Below, one piece after another: positions 27,131 to 36,534 of a DNA stretch of 64,000 nucleotides. A program made the position numbers and the translations under genes. Location of the stretch: positions 84,340 through 148,339 of the forward strand of contig NZ_LMJJ01000007.1 of assembly GCF_001429285.1 (NCBI RefSeq). The letters are read 5' to 3'. Each line of letters begins with the position of its first letter. Positions within the stretch are counted from its first letter, which is position 1. The notes beneath the pieces are model-generated. The model was not told the origin of the DNA. It was given only the letters and a program-made list of their open reading frames with translations, and did not search any database. This DNA is from Ensifer sp. Root278. GTDB lineage: Bacteria > Pseudomonadota > Alphaproteobacteria > Rhizobiales > Rhizobiaceae.

Positions 27131-27834
27131 TTTCAGAAGGTTAGCTCAAAAGAAATTGCCCGCGGCAGATCATGGCAGGCTGCGTCCACGGTTACATCAT
27201 GGCGACCGACCTCGATCGCCTCACGCACAATGTGCAGGCCTATTTCATGGTTCGCATGGATAGTATGCCGGCCCGAAACGATCGCCGTCCAGTTCGAACG
27301 CGCGTTCGTTGGGTTTTCTTAGGCCGTCGACTGTATGTGCGTCGGCGGAGATCCGGATTTCATCGCGCTCGTTCGTGTGCTCGGACGTGCAGGAAGTCGA
27401 CCCATGATCACCGATCATGGTGGTCGCCGACATTGGCATCCGCAACATGCGGATGCACGTCATTCTAAGCTGACCCAAATGGTTGCCCGCCTAACCACTC
27501 GAGGCGATGAAATGGAAATCCACGTCTTGAAGCGGGAAGTGAGAGTCTTCAGGACTTAAGCAAGCCAACCTTGCTGCAAAGTTGGGAAAGTATCAGCCGT
27601 TCGGCCTGTATTTAAAGCGGACAGCGCGGAGTGGACGCGGTGGGGTTTCGAAAGCTCGCATTTGAGGTTTAGTCGGCACGCAATGGATCAGCTATCTCAA
27701 GTCCAAGAATAATAATGCTTCGATGATCGGAAGAGTAGACCGACCAAGCGCGTTCCCGACGATACATTATGCGATGCTTGGAGCAGGACGCGAACATGCC
27801 TGGCCAATGGGTGCTGATATTTCACAAGTTGCGG
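27131..27834. other. 700-bp region without a recognisable gene
   Basis: Short frames exist on both strands (for example 27172-27468 and 27335-27559 plus), but none shows a ribosome site, domain or credible composition. Local GC falls towards 27540-27840. The stretch lies between the lactonase repeat and a decayed toxin gene and looks like eroded DNA. I could not identify a parent gene. Confidence 0.5.
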
Positions 27835-28224
27835 TTAGAAGTTGAGCGCGCTTTTAAGATCATGTAACCCGACCATAAGCATCATTGGGTCCGATGGCGA
27901 CGGCAGGAAGCCGATCGCCTCATAGAAGGCCCTCGCGTCCTCGGAAATTGCATGCACCAGCACGCCGCGGAACGGCAACCGGAATTGGATCAGGCACGTT
28001 GCGCCGAAACCGACCAGGCGCTTCCGGCTGCTTCACTGCGCCGGAGGCGAGCGCATAATAGGCGATGACGCGATTTCCTTCGCACACGACGAATGTTCGC
28101 GATGCGCCGCCAATCTGATTGGTACGGACGCGGCGACGCAGCCAGTCGTCCAGTTCAGGCATACCGGAATTAAAGTCTGCCAGTGTGCTGATCGGCCAGT
28201 GGTGTCGGTGCGTTTAAGAGTCAC
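27835..28224 (-). pseudogene. Broken GNAT toxin of a DUF1778-GNAT (TacAT-type) toxin-antitoxin system
   Basis: Three pieces of one acetyltransferase lie in different frames. A GTG at 28224, overlapping the antitoxin stop, starts VTLKRTDTTG. A shift near 28190 leads to LADFNSGMPELDDWLRRRVR and on through SRTFVVCEGNRVIAYYALASGAV to PGRFRRNVPDPIPV. The C-terminal piece RGVLVHAISEDARAFYEAIGF then resumes in another frame and ends in KSALNF at 27835. Compared with intact relatives, about 30-35 codons are missing between PDPIPV and RGVLVHAIS, the section with the acetyl-CoA-binding R/Q-x-x-G-x-G/A loop. The product cannot be an active acetyltransferase. Confidence 0.8.
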
Positions 28225-28517
28225 GCCTCATCCCACGGCGCTTTGGTCGACATGGTGCGCTTCAGGCGCTCATTTGTTTGCGCGGGCACCTCGAGCCGAG
28301 CAAGGTACTCGGCATAGATTTCGGAGCTGACCGTGAATACGGAACGGTCTAGCAGCACTTCCTCGGCGCGGCGCTCGGAAGCCTCAAGCATGAAATCCGT
28401 GCGTGTCTTACCAAGCAACTCGGCGGCTCGGTCGATCAAGTTGCGTGTCGCAGGCTTGATTCGCATATTTAGCGGCACGCTTGCGTCCGGACTTTTACGC
28501 GTGTTCGAGGTGGCCAT
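28221..28517 (-). CDS. DUF1778 (TacA-type) antitoxin
   Basis: A 98-residue protein: an N-terminal ribbon-helix-helix domain (SVPLNMRIKPATRNLIDRAAELLGKTRTDFMLEASERRAEEVLL, split over about 13-56) and a C-terminal toxin-binding tail ending in KAPWDEA. RHH antitoxins of this family neutralise a GNAT toxin that acetylates aminoacyl-tRNA and repress their own operon. The gene is intact while its toxin partner downstream is broken. The stop overlaps the toxin GTG. A perfect palindrome lies 32 nt upstream. Confidence 0.92.
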   Translation of the reverse strand: MATSNTRKSPDASVPLNMRIKPATRNLIDRAAELLGKTRTDFMLEASERRAEEVLLDRSVFTVSSEIYAEYLARLEVPAQTNERLKRTMSTKAPWDEA

Positions 28518-28548
28518 GGAAAGCTCCTGTCTGCACTCATAAGATAGC

Positions 28549-28593
28549 GTAACGACATCATCTTTACAGGGCCCGTAAAGATGATGTCGTTAC
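28549..28593. promoter_or_regulatory. Perfect 19-bp inverted repeat, probable antitoxin operator
   Basis: Left arm GTAACGACATCATCTTTAC (28549-28567) and right arm GTAAAGATGATGTCGTTAC (28575-28593) are exact complements around a 7-nt spacer containing GGGCCC. It begins 32 nt upstream of the antitoxin ATG. No U-tract follows, so an RHH operator overlapping the promoter is the best reading. A transcribed hairpin is the alternative. Confidence 0.7.
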
Positions 28594-28797
28594 ATATTGG
28601 TCGTGGGCTATTTCAGCCGCTGATCACGATCTTCGGCTAAGCCAAGCAGGAATTTGAGATTGTGCGAAGGTTTATGAGTAGCTCGCGCCCACAAGCGGCG
28701 CCGCAGATCTCGATATAAAATCCAGCCGCTATGCGCTGCCCTTCATTTCCCTTGATTGAAGACCCTGCCGCTAAGCTGCGCAGTAGTCGCCGGCTGC

Positions 28798-29934
28798 TCA
28801 AGCGGGTGCAAAGCTCGCACCAAATAGGCGATTGAGATCGTCGACAACCTTTCGCGCTGCATCCTTCCGCAGGAGCCCGTCGTTGATCCGATCCGAGCCC
28901 GCCTGCTGGAAGGCCATGTAGCCATCGTGCCTTGGGCGAACCCAGGCGGTTTCCAGCGTCTTGCGGGTTGCCCGGTAAAAGTCTGATGCAGCGGCGTTGA
29001 CGGCGTCATCATCCCAGGCGGCCGCATGGCCCGGCTGCCCACCGCCTGCGGCATAGGGGCCGCGCTGCGCCTCGCCGCCAGCGACGAAGTAAGCAAAATC
29101 GATCGCCGCGTCGATCGCGCCGGAGAAGGCGGAGACGGCAATTCCCGTTCCGCCAAGGGCAGAGCCGGAAGGACCGCCCCGCCCGGCCACCGCGATGTCG
29201 CCGAACCTGACGAGAGACGGCCGGAAGCCTGGCATCGCGTAGCTGACATACCCATAAATCAGCGGCGCGCAGACGGCCTTCGCTTGCGGCTCGCTCATCG
29301 CTTCGAGCACGGCAATCGGATCCATCGAGAAGCAGGCGGGGTCGATCAGATCCGTCAACTCACGCAGGCGCTCGAACGCTTCGATGCCGGCATCGATCTC
29401 GATCAACTTCCCTGCCCCATCGCTGCGGCAAGGATGACCGAGATTAGCCGAGAGCGTATAGAAGCACATCAGGGAATGCGGCGGGCGCATCGGCAGCGCG
29501 ACCTTTCCCTGCCGCGCCATGACCAGCATTTCAGACCAATCCGCCGCGCGCTCGGCCTGGTCCGGGCGCCAGGCCTGAACCTGTGTTGCTGCGTCGATCG
29601 GGAAGGCCCATTGCCGGCCCTGCCAGGTGTAACTCGGATAGGAGCGACCGACGCTCGCATCGCCCAGCGCCTTCCGCTCGGCTTCGCGTCCTTCGACATC
29701 GAGCGGTGCCAGACACTTCTCCTTGGTGATCTGGCCGACATGGGGATGGTCGATGACGATGAGGTCATAAGCCCGCGCCAGTTCCTCGACCGGATAGGTC
29801 TCGAAATCCTGCAGCGAACGCTTCTCCCATTCGACCGTAACGCCGGTGCGCTCCTGCCACAACCGCGAACAAGCGATCATCGGATCGTAGCCGCGCGGGT
29901 GGCTCCAGGTCATGCCCTTCAATGTGATGCTCAC
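28798..29934 (-). CDS. Solute-binding-protein-like protein without a signal peptide
   Basis: A 378-residue protein with the fold signature of carbohydrate ABC binding proteins (MTWSHPRGYDPMIACSRLW, VTVEWEKRSLQDFETYPVEELARAYDLIVIDHPHVG, WQGRQWAFPIDAATQVQ). The frame begins directly at the domain: GTG start at 29934, overlapping the CoA-transferase stop (GTGA), with no hydrophobic leader. An internal Met at residue 8 gives no leader either. It therefore looks cytoplasmic, and no permease or ATPase gene is adjacent. Possibly a ligand-binding or scaffold protein for the CoA enzymes; function unknown. Confidence 0.8.
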   Translation of the reverse strand: MSITLKGMTWSHPRGYDPMIACSRLWQERTGVTVEWEKRSLQDFETYPVEELARAYDLIVIDHPHVGQITKEKCLAPLDVEGREAERKALGDASVGRSYPSYTWQGRQWAFPIDAATQVQAWRPDQAERAADWSEMLVMARQGKVALPMRPPHSLMCFYTLSANLGHPCRSDGAGKLIEIDAGIEAFERLRELTDLIDPACFSMDPIAVLEAMSEPQAKAVCAPLIYGYVSYAMPGFRPSLVRFGDIAVAGRGGPSGSALGGTGIAVSAFSGAIDAAIDFAYFVAGGEAQRGPYAAGGGQPGHAAAWDDDAVNAAASDFYRATRKTLETAWVRPRHDGYMAFQQAGSDRINDGLLRKDAARKVVDDLNRLFGASFAPA

Positions 29935-31091
29935 AGGCCGAACTCCTCTCGGATCGACGCGCTATGTTCGCCGATGCGCGGTGCGGCGCGGTCGACCTGG
30001 GCGCGATTGCCGTTGATGCGCAGCGGCGATCGCGTGGTCAGGATCGAGACATCGTCCTCGCGCACGACCGTCTGCAGCATGTCGAGCACCCGGAAGCCCT
30101 CGCTTTCGAGCAGTTCGTTCCAGTTGAGCACGCGGGAGCACCAGATGTCTGCGGGTTCAAGCAGGCCAAGCCAATGGTCGATGGTGTTTTCGGCGATCCG
30201 CTTGGCAATCAGCGCCTTGATCCTGTCGCGCTCGGAAAACCATGAAGCCGGATCATCGCGATAGGTGTCGAGTTCGGGCATTTCGAGGAGATCCGCGAGC
30301 TTCGGGATCGGCGTCATGGCGATGGCGAGATAGCCGTCCTTGGCGGGATAGACGCCATAGGGCGCCGACAGATAGGCATGTGCGCTGCGAAAGCCGGAGC
30401 GCGTTGGCAGCCGGCGGCCGTCATTGAGATGAGTCGTCAGAACCTCGAACTGGAAGTCGACGAGTGCCTCAAGCAGGCTGGTTTCGATCAGACTGCCGTT
30501 GCCGCTGATACCGCGGCGAACGAGAGCCGCAAGAATCCCTTGCGCTGCCGCCGCACCGGCAAGCATGTCGCCGATCGCCAGACCGAAAGGCACTGGCCCT
30601 TGGCCTTCATCGCCGTTCAGCCACATGACGCCCGAGCGGGATTGCGCCAGCAGGTCCTGCCCCGGTCGCTTCACCCAGGGACCCTCCTCGCCGTACCCAC
30701 TGATCGAGGCATAGACGATCTTCGGGTTGATCGCCTTGACCGCCTCGTAGTCAAGCCCAAGGCGCTGGATGACGCCGGGGCGGAAGTTCTGAATCAGCAC
30801 ATCGGCCTTGGCGAGCAGCGCCTTCAAGGCCGCAACGTCAGCCTCGTTCTTGAGGTCGATCGCAAGGCTCTCCTTGGCGCGGTTGATGGCATGGAAGATC
30901 GTCGAGTCGCCGCCGATCTCGGTGTCGCTCAGATAGAGCCGGCGCGACAGGTCGCCGCCGTCGGGGCGCTCGATCTTGATGACGCGTGCGCCGAGATCCA
31001 TGAGGCGCAGCGAGCAATAGGGACCTGAGAGAAACTGGCTCATGTCGACGACGACAAGGCCTGAGAGCGGCAGTTCGTTTGCTTCCGTCAT
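29931..31091 (-). CDS. CaiB/BaiF-family (class III) CoA-transferase
   Basis: A 386-residue protein beginning LPLSGLVVVDMSQFLSGPYCSLRLMDLGARVIKIERPDGGD (family N-terminal signature, split over about 7-47) with FRPGVIQRLGLDYEAVKAINPKIVYASISGYG and the active-site region FGLAIGDMLAGAAAAQGILAAL, where the Asp forms the acyl anhydride intermediate. It moves CoA between carboxylic acids in the cytoplasm. It lies 6 nt after the MaoC-like gene and overlaps the binding-protein-like gene. The acid substrate is unknown. Confidence 0.93.
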   Translation of the reverse strand: MTEANELPLSGLVVVDMSQFLSGPYCSLRLMDLGARVIKIERPDGGDLSRRLYLSDTEIGGDSTIFHAINRAKESLAIDLKNEADVAALKALLAKADVLIQNFRPGVIQRLGLDYEAVKAINPKIVYASISGYGEEGPWVKRPGQDLLAQSRSGVMWLNGDEGQGPVPFGLAIGDMLAGAAAAQGILAALVRRGISGNGSLIETSLLEALVDFQFEVLTTHLNDGRRLPTRSGFRSAHAYLSAPYGVYPAKDGYLAIAMTPIPKLADLLEMPELDTYRDDPASWFSERDRIKALIAKRIAENTIDHWLGLLEPADIWCSRVLNWNELLESEGFRVLDMLQTVVREDDVSILTTRSPLRINGNRAQVDRAAPRIGEHSASIREEFGL

Positions 31092-31097
31092 CGCGGC

Positions 31098-31649
<552 letters not shown>

Positions 31650-31736
31650 GAGCAGACCCTTGCGCAGCGAAAGCTAAGTCCGACCTTGATTTTCGCCATC
31701 GAACGCCAGTGGTGCTCAGCGGCAGCGATCAATTTC

Positions 31737-31748
31737 TTCTTATATAAA
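31737..31748. promoter_or_regulatory. Candidate IclR operator before the MaoC-CaiB operon
   Basis: TTCTTATATAAA, differing in two bases from the element at 15016, 88-99 nt upstream of the MaoC-like ATG. The rest of 31650-32030 contains no recognisable gene. A frame at 31774-32034 abuts the next gene but lacks any family resemblance. Confidence 0.4.
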
Positions 31749-32030
31749 TAGCTTACTCACATATGGATTAACATTGCAAGGGGCTCACATCTTCGACGGG
31801 GACTGCACCCCGTGTGCAGTGGAGATGATTGCGCCCTACGACCCGAATCTTCCGGGCCTAATTTCCGACCGCCGCGGGCGCAATTCTCCATGGGCTTGCC
31901 GAGTGGGGGATTCCTCGAAACGATGCCGGAACGGATTGCTTGTTCGGCCTCCTACGATCACAAGGATGCGTAGAAGAGCTGAGTTTCGCTTTGCAGCCGG
32001 CGGCCGGGCTACGCGTTTCGAGGACCAAGA

Positions 32031-33152
32031 ATGAACGACACCATGCCATTCACCGCTTCACCGAATGCCGCGCTTCACGCTGCGATCAAGGTCAACATTG
32101 TCGTGATCGGCGCAGGCCAAGCCGGACTGTCATCGGCCTATCACTTGATGAAGCTTGGCCTTCAGCCGGGCCGGAATTTCATCGTCCTCGACAAGAACGA
32201 TAAACCGGGCGGCGCCTGGCAGCATCGTTGGCCGTCATTGACGCTGAGCACCGTCAACCGTCTCCACGACTTGCCGGGCATGGAGTTTGCGGAAGTTGTT
32301 CCCGTTGGAGAAACTGAGGCGCGGGCTTCGACGGCGGTTCCCAGCTACTACGCGGCCTATGAAGAAAAATTCCGGCTGCCGATCTATCGCCCGGTTGCAG
32401 TCAAGGTAGTTTGCGAGCGCTTCGGCCGGCTGCGGGTGGAGACCGACCGCGAGACCTTTTCGGCCGAGGGGCTCATCAACGCGACGGGAACCTGGGAGAC
32501 CCCTTCTATACCCGCCTATCCCGGTGCCGATCGTTTCGAAGGGCAGCAGCTTCACTCCCGCGACTATCAAACGGCGGACGCGTTTGCGGGCAAGCACGTG
32601 ATTGTCGTCGGCGGCGGCATTTCGGCGCTCCAACATCTCGATGAAATCTCGCAAGTGACAACGACAACCTGGGTCACGCGCCGCGAGCCGCAGTTTCACG
32701 AGGGACCATTCACTCAGGAAGACGGCCGCGCCGCGGTCGCCGCCGTTGAAGAAAGGGTGCGGAACGGCCTGGTGCCGGGCTCGGTGGTGTCCGTCACCGG
32801 CATCCCCTGGACCCCGGCCCTGCGGGCCGCCGCAAAACGAGGGGCGCTAAAACGGCTGCCGATCTTCAGCGAAATCCTTCCTCACGGCGTGCGCTGGCCG
32901 GATGGAACGGAACAGAAAGCTGAGGTCATTCTCTGGGCGACGGGTTTTCGCAGCTCACTCGATCATCTCGCTCCGCTGCAACTGCGCGCGGACGACGGCG
33001 GCATCGTCCTAGGCGGACGCCTCGCGACGCGGGTCGAAAAGGACCCACGCATCCATCTGGTAGGCTACGGTCCCTCGGCTTCCACGATTGGAGCGAACAG
33101 AGCAGGCGGCGCAGCAGCACGGGAACTGGCCGCCCATCTCGGTCTGATCTGA
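32031..33152 (+). CDS. FAD-dependent NAD(P)-binding oxidoreductase (flavin monooxygenase-like)
   Basis: A 373-residue protein with two dinucleotide-binding folds: NIVVIGAGQAGLSSAYHLMKLGL (about 22-44, FAD) and HVIVVGGGISALQHLDEI (about 190-207, NADP). The motif INATGTWETPSIP and the late VILWATGFRSSLDHL (ATG-F/Y motif) are typical of flavin-dependent monooxygenase-like proteins such as CzcO. Substrate unknown. It is a single gene; start ATG has the weak site GAGGACCAAGA upstream. Confidence 0.88.
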   Translation: MNDTMPFTASPNAALHAAIKVNIVVIGAGQAGLSSAYHLMKLGLQPGRNFIVLDKNDKPGGAWQHRWPSLTLSTVNRLHDLPGMEFAEVVPVGETEARASTAVPSYYAAYEEKFRLPIYRPVAVKVVCERFGRLRVETDRETFSAEGLINATGTWETPSIPAYPGADRFEGQQLHSRDYQTADAFAGKHVIVVGGGISALQHLDEISQVTTTTWVTRREPQFHEGPFTQEDGRAAVAAVEERVRNGLVPGSVVSVTGIPWTPALRAAAKRGALKRLPIFSEILPHGVRWPDGTEQKAEVILWATGFRSSLDHLAPLQLRADDGGIVLGGRLATRVEKDPRIHLVGYGPSASTIGANRAGGAAARELAAHLGLI

Positions 33153-33309
33153 TCCGGCCGGGACTGCTCCGACCGCCCTACTTGCTTGAAGCGATGGGTC
33201 AGGCAATCCGACTTCGCGCGCCAATGCACCCGTATCGTGAGCTTTGGTTCGAGCGCTCCTGAAAAGTCTATGCTAATCAATTGGTCAACGATTCTGAGTT
33301 TTTAGTGTG

Positions 33310-34179
33310 ATGAGCCCCAAGACCCGCGGCTATTTGTTTGCGTTCCTCGCCATCTGCATCTTCGCTGGCCAGGATGCGATAACCAAGTATCTGGGTGATC
33401 GCTATCCGGCGCTCTTCATAACGATGATCCGGTTCTGGGCGTTCGCCCTCTTCGTATTTGCCTTTGCCGCGTCGTCTCCCGGAGGCATTCGCCGATCCAT
33501 TCAAACGCGACACCCTTTGCTGCAGGTTGTTCGTGGCCTTCTGCTGGTCGCAGAGATCGTCGTCATCGTCTTTTCCTATGTCCACGCCGGGCTCGCCATG
33601 AGCCAGTCGATCTTCCAGGCAACACCGCTGATCATCACCATCCTGTCGATACCGCTTCTCGGAGAAGTAGTCGGATGGCGGCGCGGGGCTGCAGTACTGA
33701 TTGGTCTTGTCGGCGTTCTGGTGATCATCAATCCGGTGGACGTTCATTTCGACATGTCGCTGCTTCTGCCGCTTGTCGCCTCCGTGCTGTTCGCGCTCTA
33801 TAGCATCGCCACGCGCGCAGTCAGCCGCGAGGATTCCGCGGTGACGAGTCTCTTTTACGCGGGTGTGGTTGGGGCACTGGCGATTTCGCTGATCGGCCCG
33901 TTCTACTGGACCGAAGTCGTCCCCACCGATTGGTTCGCGTTGGCAGCTCTTTGCGTCTGCGGCACGCTTAGCCACTACTTCCTTATCCGGGCCTATGGGC
34001 TGCTGCCTGCCGCGGAAGTTCAGCCGGTCACTTATTTTCAGCTGGTTCTTAACGTGATGTTTGCCGTCCTGTTGTTTGGCGAAACGATCACCCACAACAT
34101 GATCATCGGCGCCCTGATCGTGGTCGGCGCGGGCCTTTTCACGATCTGGCGCGAACACCAGTTGGCCAAGCGCTCATAG
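33310..34179 (+). CDS. EamA/DMT-family exporter
   Basis: A 289-residue protein from the ATG at 33310 (a GTG one codon earlier is possible). It shows ten hydrophobic segments in two EamA repeats, starting GYLFAFLAICIFAGQDAITKYL and ending IIGALIVVGAGLFTIWREH. It retains EVVGWRRGAAVLIGLVGVLVIINP at the end of repeat one. Drug/metabolite exporters of this type move small metabolites or amino acids out across the inner membrane. Substrate not inferable. Confidence 0.92.
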   Translation: MSPKTRGYLFAFLAICIFAGQDAITKYLGDRYPALFITMIRFWAFALFVFAFAASSPGGIRRSIQTRHPLLQVVRGLLLVAEIVVIVFSYVHAGLAMSQSIFQATPLIITILSIPLLGEVVGWRRGAAVLIGLVGVLVIINPVDVHFDMSLLLPLVASVLFALYSIATRAVSREDSAVTSLFYAGVVGALAISLIGPFYWTEVVPTDWFALAALCVCGTLSHYFLIRAYGLLPAAEVQPVTYFQLVLNVMFAVLLFGETITHNMIIGALIVVGAGLFTIWREHQLAKRS

Positions 34180-34335
34180 CCGATACGGTATCTGAAACTG
34201 CGCGCTTTGCGATCAATTGAGCCAGCAGGATCTCGCTTCACGACCGCACCAACATCCTGATCGCCACGCGACGGAACAATTTCCACCTTCGCGTGTTGTC
34301 GGAGCAGCCGATCGGATCGCAAGGTTTTTCCGCGG

Positions 34336-34722
34336 ATGGAGTATGCGATGAAATGGCTTCTCCCAGTTCTATGTATCGCGGCAGGCCCCGCATATGCGCA
34401 AAGCCCCGGCCTGGAGACGGCCTGCATGGCAGTCGCCAAGAATTTCTTCCTGGTCGACACGCTCAACGTCGGGGTGGTGCAGTCCTTTCCCGAGATTGCA
34501 CCGCCCGGTGCACGCTTTAAGTATTCCGAAAGAGCCGACACAAAGAAGTCAGATATGACGGACACCTTCGACTGCGAGTTCGACAATGCGAACGCGCCGA
34601 CAAAAATCCTGCGCTTCTGCGTTTCACGCATCTGTTACGCCGCCGATGAGGACGATCCCGAACGCAAGAGACGATTTCAGGAGATGCAGGTTCTTCTGCA
34701 AAGAGCGAAAACCGCAAAGTGA
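34336..34722 (+). CDS. Small secreted protein of unknown function
   Basis: A 128-residue protein, or 124 from the second ATG at 34348. The signal peptide is MKWLLPVLCIAAGPAYAQS. The mature part has four cysteines (ETACMAV, FDCEF, RFCVSRICYA), which suggests two disulphides, and ends in a charged helix (EDDPERKRRFQEMQVLLQRAKTAK). No family recognised. Upstream 34180-34335 holds no gene. The presence of a clean leader and good codon pattern make it a likely real gene. Confidence 0.75.
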   Translation: MEYAMKWLLPVLCIAAGPAYAQSPGLETACMAVAKNFFLVDTLNVGVVQSFPEIAPPGARFKYSERADTKKSDMTDTFDCEFDNANAPTKILRFCVSRICYAADEDDPERKRRFQEMQVLLQRAKTAK

Positions 34723-34746
34723 TTTCCCTGCATGATGCCGGCAGCG

Positions 34747-35244
34747 CTACCGGGCCTGGAGTTCAAACCCGACACACAGCCCGTTTTCTGCAGCCAGAAG
34801 CAACAGCAGTTCACGGAGCTTGGGCTCAGAGACTTCCTGGACGGCTGCTTCAATCGGAGTCCATTGTAGTCGCCGGCTTTGCCTCTCGGGGAAGTCCGCC
34901 AGAATTTCCTCGACTTCGAGCAAATGCACGTTGAGGTGATAGCTGAGGTCAATGCTATCCTTGGTATAAACGAACGAGCCAATGGCATCGCTCGATACCC
35001 GGCCTCTAACGCCAGCCTCTTCCATCGCTTCGCGCGCGGCTGCGGCGCGCGCCGTCTCCCCTGCCTCTATACGCCCCTTTGGTATTCCCCAGCGGCCGTT
35101 GCGGCGGCTCGTGACGAGCAAGACTTCAGGAAGGCTATCTGCTGAGGTCCGAAAACAAATCGCGCCAGCCTGCTGGACACATGTCGTTGAACGAGCAGAG
35201 TTTTGGGGCAGCATTTCGCATAGTAGCGAGAATTGCTCGGACAT
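34747..35244 (-). CDS. Nudix hydrolase
   Basis: A 165-residue protein from the ATG at 35244; the open frame extends further upstream, and the 35214 ATG is an alternative. The Nudix box GRIEAGETARAAAAREAMEEAG (about 57-78) has all the G-x5-E-x7-R-E-x2-E-E-x-G residues. Flanking RWGIPKGR and SYHLNVHLLEVEEI resemble the diphosphoinositol-polyphosphate/diadenosine-phosphate group. It hydrolyses nucleoside or inositol pyrophosphates. Single gene, convergent with the small secreted protein. Confidence 0.88.
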   Translation of the reverse strand: MSEQFSLLCEMLPQNSARSTTCVQQAGAICFRTSADSLPEVLLVTSRRNGRWGIPKGRIEAGETARAAAAREAMEEAGVRGRVSSDAIGSFVYTKDSIDLSYHLNVHLLEVEEILADFPERQSRRLQWTPIEAAVQEVSEPKLRELLLLLAAENGLCVGFELQAR

Positions 35245-35562
35245 CTCTCTCGGTTCCGGTGGATTTGAAGCAGAATCTTGTTCGCGTTTATGACAGATAT
35301 GTGACGGCCCGTCTCGCAATGAGTGATTGCAAAATGAAACGAGGGAGACGCCATCATTGCACCCCTGTTTTTTCCCTCAGCGAGTAGCTGTTCGGGCCGT
35401 ATCGGGGGCCACACACGAGACTGACTGACAGGAACCAGGACCGGAATGGCGATCGCTCCGCCACCAATCGGTCCCGCCTGGAATTTTCGTTGTAGTATTC
35501 CGTTAGTACCTTCTGGCTCGCCTGCCCTGCTAGGCTCTTTCCATTGGTTTTGGGAGGAACAG

Positions 35563-36159
35563 ATGACAGCTTCGAAAATTCTGATGATCACCGGTGACTT
35601 CACCGAGGACTATGAAACGATGGTCCCGTTTCAGACGCTGCTTGCCTGCGGGTACAGCGTCCATGCCGCCTGCCCCGGCAAGAAGGCCGGAGAGACGGTC
35701 GCGACCGCGATCCATGATTTCGAAGGCGACCAGACCTATTCCGAGAAACGCGGCCACAACTTCGCCCTCAACGCTACTTTCTCCAGTATTCGCGCCGAGG
35801 ACTACGATGCGCTCGTCATCCCGGGCGGCCGCGCGCCCGAGTATCTGCGCCTCAACCCCGACGTCATCAAGGCCGTGCAGCATTTCTTCGAGGCCGGGAA
35901 ACCGGTGGCGGCCATCTGCCACGGTGCCCAACTTCTTGCAGCGGCCGGCGTGCTGAAAGGGCGCACATGTTCGGCCTATCCCGCCTGCCGCCCGGAAGTC
36001 GAACTCGCCGGCGGCATTTATGCCGATATCGCGATCGATGACGCGGTCTCGGACGGCAACCTCGTCACCGCCCCCGCATGGCCGGCGCACCCGTCGTGGC
36101 TGCGGCAATTCATGGCTGTGCTCGACGCCTCCGCCCTGCTACAAACGGACGCCGCCTGA
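35563..36159 (+). CDS. DJ-1/PfpI-family protein
   Basis: A 198-residue protein. The ATG at 35563 has GGGAGGAAC upstream; the longer frame is dismissed. The nucleophile elbow is [10 protein letters not shown] (Cys119-His120) and the conserved acidic residue lies in [12 protein letters not shown] (Glu15). [12 protein letters not shown] is the PfpI motif. Members act as deglycases, glyoxalases or chaperones in stress. It is followed after 24 nt by an RHH protein gene. Confidence 0.93.
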   Translation: MTASKILMITGDFTEDYETMVPFQTLLACGYSVHAACPGKKAGETVATAIHDFEGDQTYSEKRGHNFALNATFSSIRAEDYDALVIPGGRAPEYLRLNPDVIKAVQHFFEAGKPVAAICHGAQLLAAAGVLKGRTCSAYPACRPEVELAGGIYADIAIDDAVSDGNLVTAPAWPAHPSWLRQFMAVLDASALLQTDAA

Positions 36160-36183
36160 GGAAGCGGACAAGGGAGGACCGCG

Positions 36184-36534
36184 ATGTGCGAATTGTTCAT
36201 AAAGGCGGACGCAAGGCTCTGGGAAAGTACAACGCGTTCGCTACGCATCGATGGCATGGTGACAAGCGTTCGGCTAGAGAACTTCTTCTGGTCGAAGCTC
36301 GAGGAGATCGCCCATCGCGATCGCATGAACGTCACGCAGTTGATAACCAAGCTGCATCATGAGTCCATCGATGCCGGCCACGATCTTGGGAACTTCACTT
36401 CGTTTCTGAGGGTCTGTTGCGCGCGCTATCTCGACCTTCAACTGACCGGGGACATTCCGACGGATGTCAAACAACCGATCGCCGGGCTGAACGCTCCGGC
36501 GATCCTCGTTCGCGAGCAGGAAAAGTACCACTGA
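36184..36534 (+). CDS. Ribbon-helix-helix domain protein
   Basis: A 116-residue protein. The strand TRSLRIDGMVTSVRLENFFWSKLEEIAHRDRMNVTQLITKLHHE (split over about 17-60) fits the RHH_4 family: a beta strand followed by two helices. FTSFLRVCCARYLDLQL continues the family pattern. Such proteins are small DNA-binding regulators common in alphaproteobacteria. It lies 24 nt after the PfpI gene, so the two may be co-transcribed. Target unknown. Confidence 0.85.
   Translation: MCELFIKADARLWESTTRSLRIDGMVTSVRLENFFWSKLEEIAHRDRMNVTQLITKLHHESIDAGHDLGNFTSFLRVCCARYLDLQLTGDIPTDVKQPIAGLNAPAILVREQEKYH

Noticed and set aside
27172..27559. Overlapping short frames in the gene-poor region after the lactonase
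   Set aside because: No start signals or domains; considered as transposase remnants but no transposase motif was seen.
28549..28593. Perfect palindrome considered as an intrinsic terminator or single CRISPR-like repeat
   Set aside because: No U-tract on either strand and no second copy or spacers nearby; its place just ahead of an RHH antitoxin gene fits an operator better.
31774..32034. 86-codon plus-strand frame whose stop overlaps the ATG of the flavin oxidoreductase gene
   Set aside because: The overlap looks like coupling, but there is no ribosome site, ATG or family resemblance, and the composition is Arg/Pro-biased.
33277..34158. 293-codon minus-strand frame opposite the EamA exporter
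   Set aside because: Hydrophilic shadow of a membrane protein; the plus strand shows ten hydrophobic segments.
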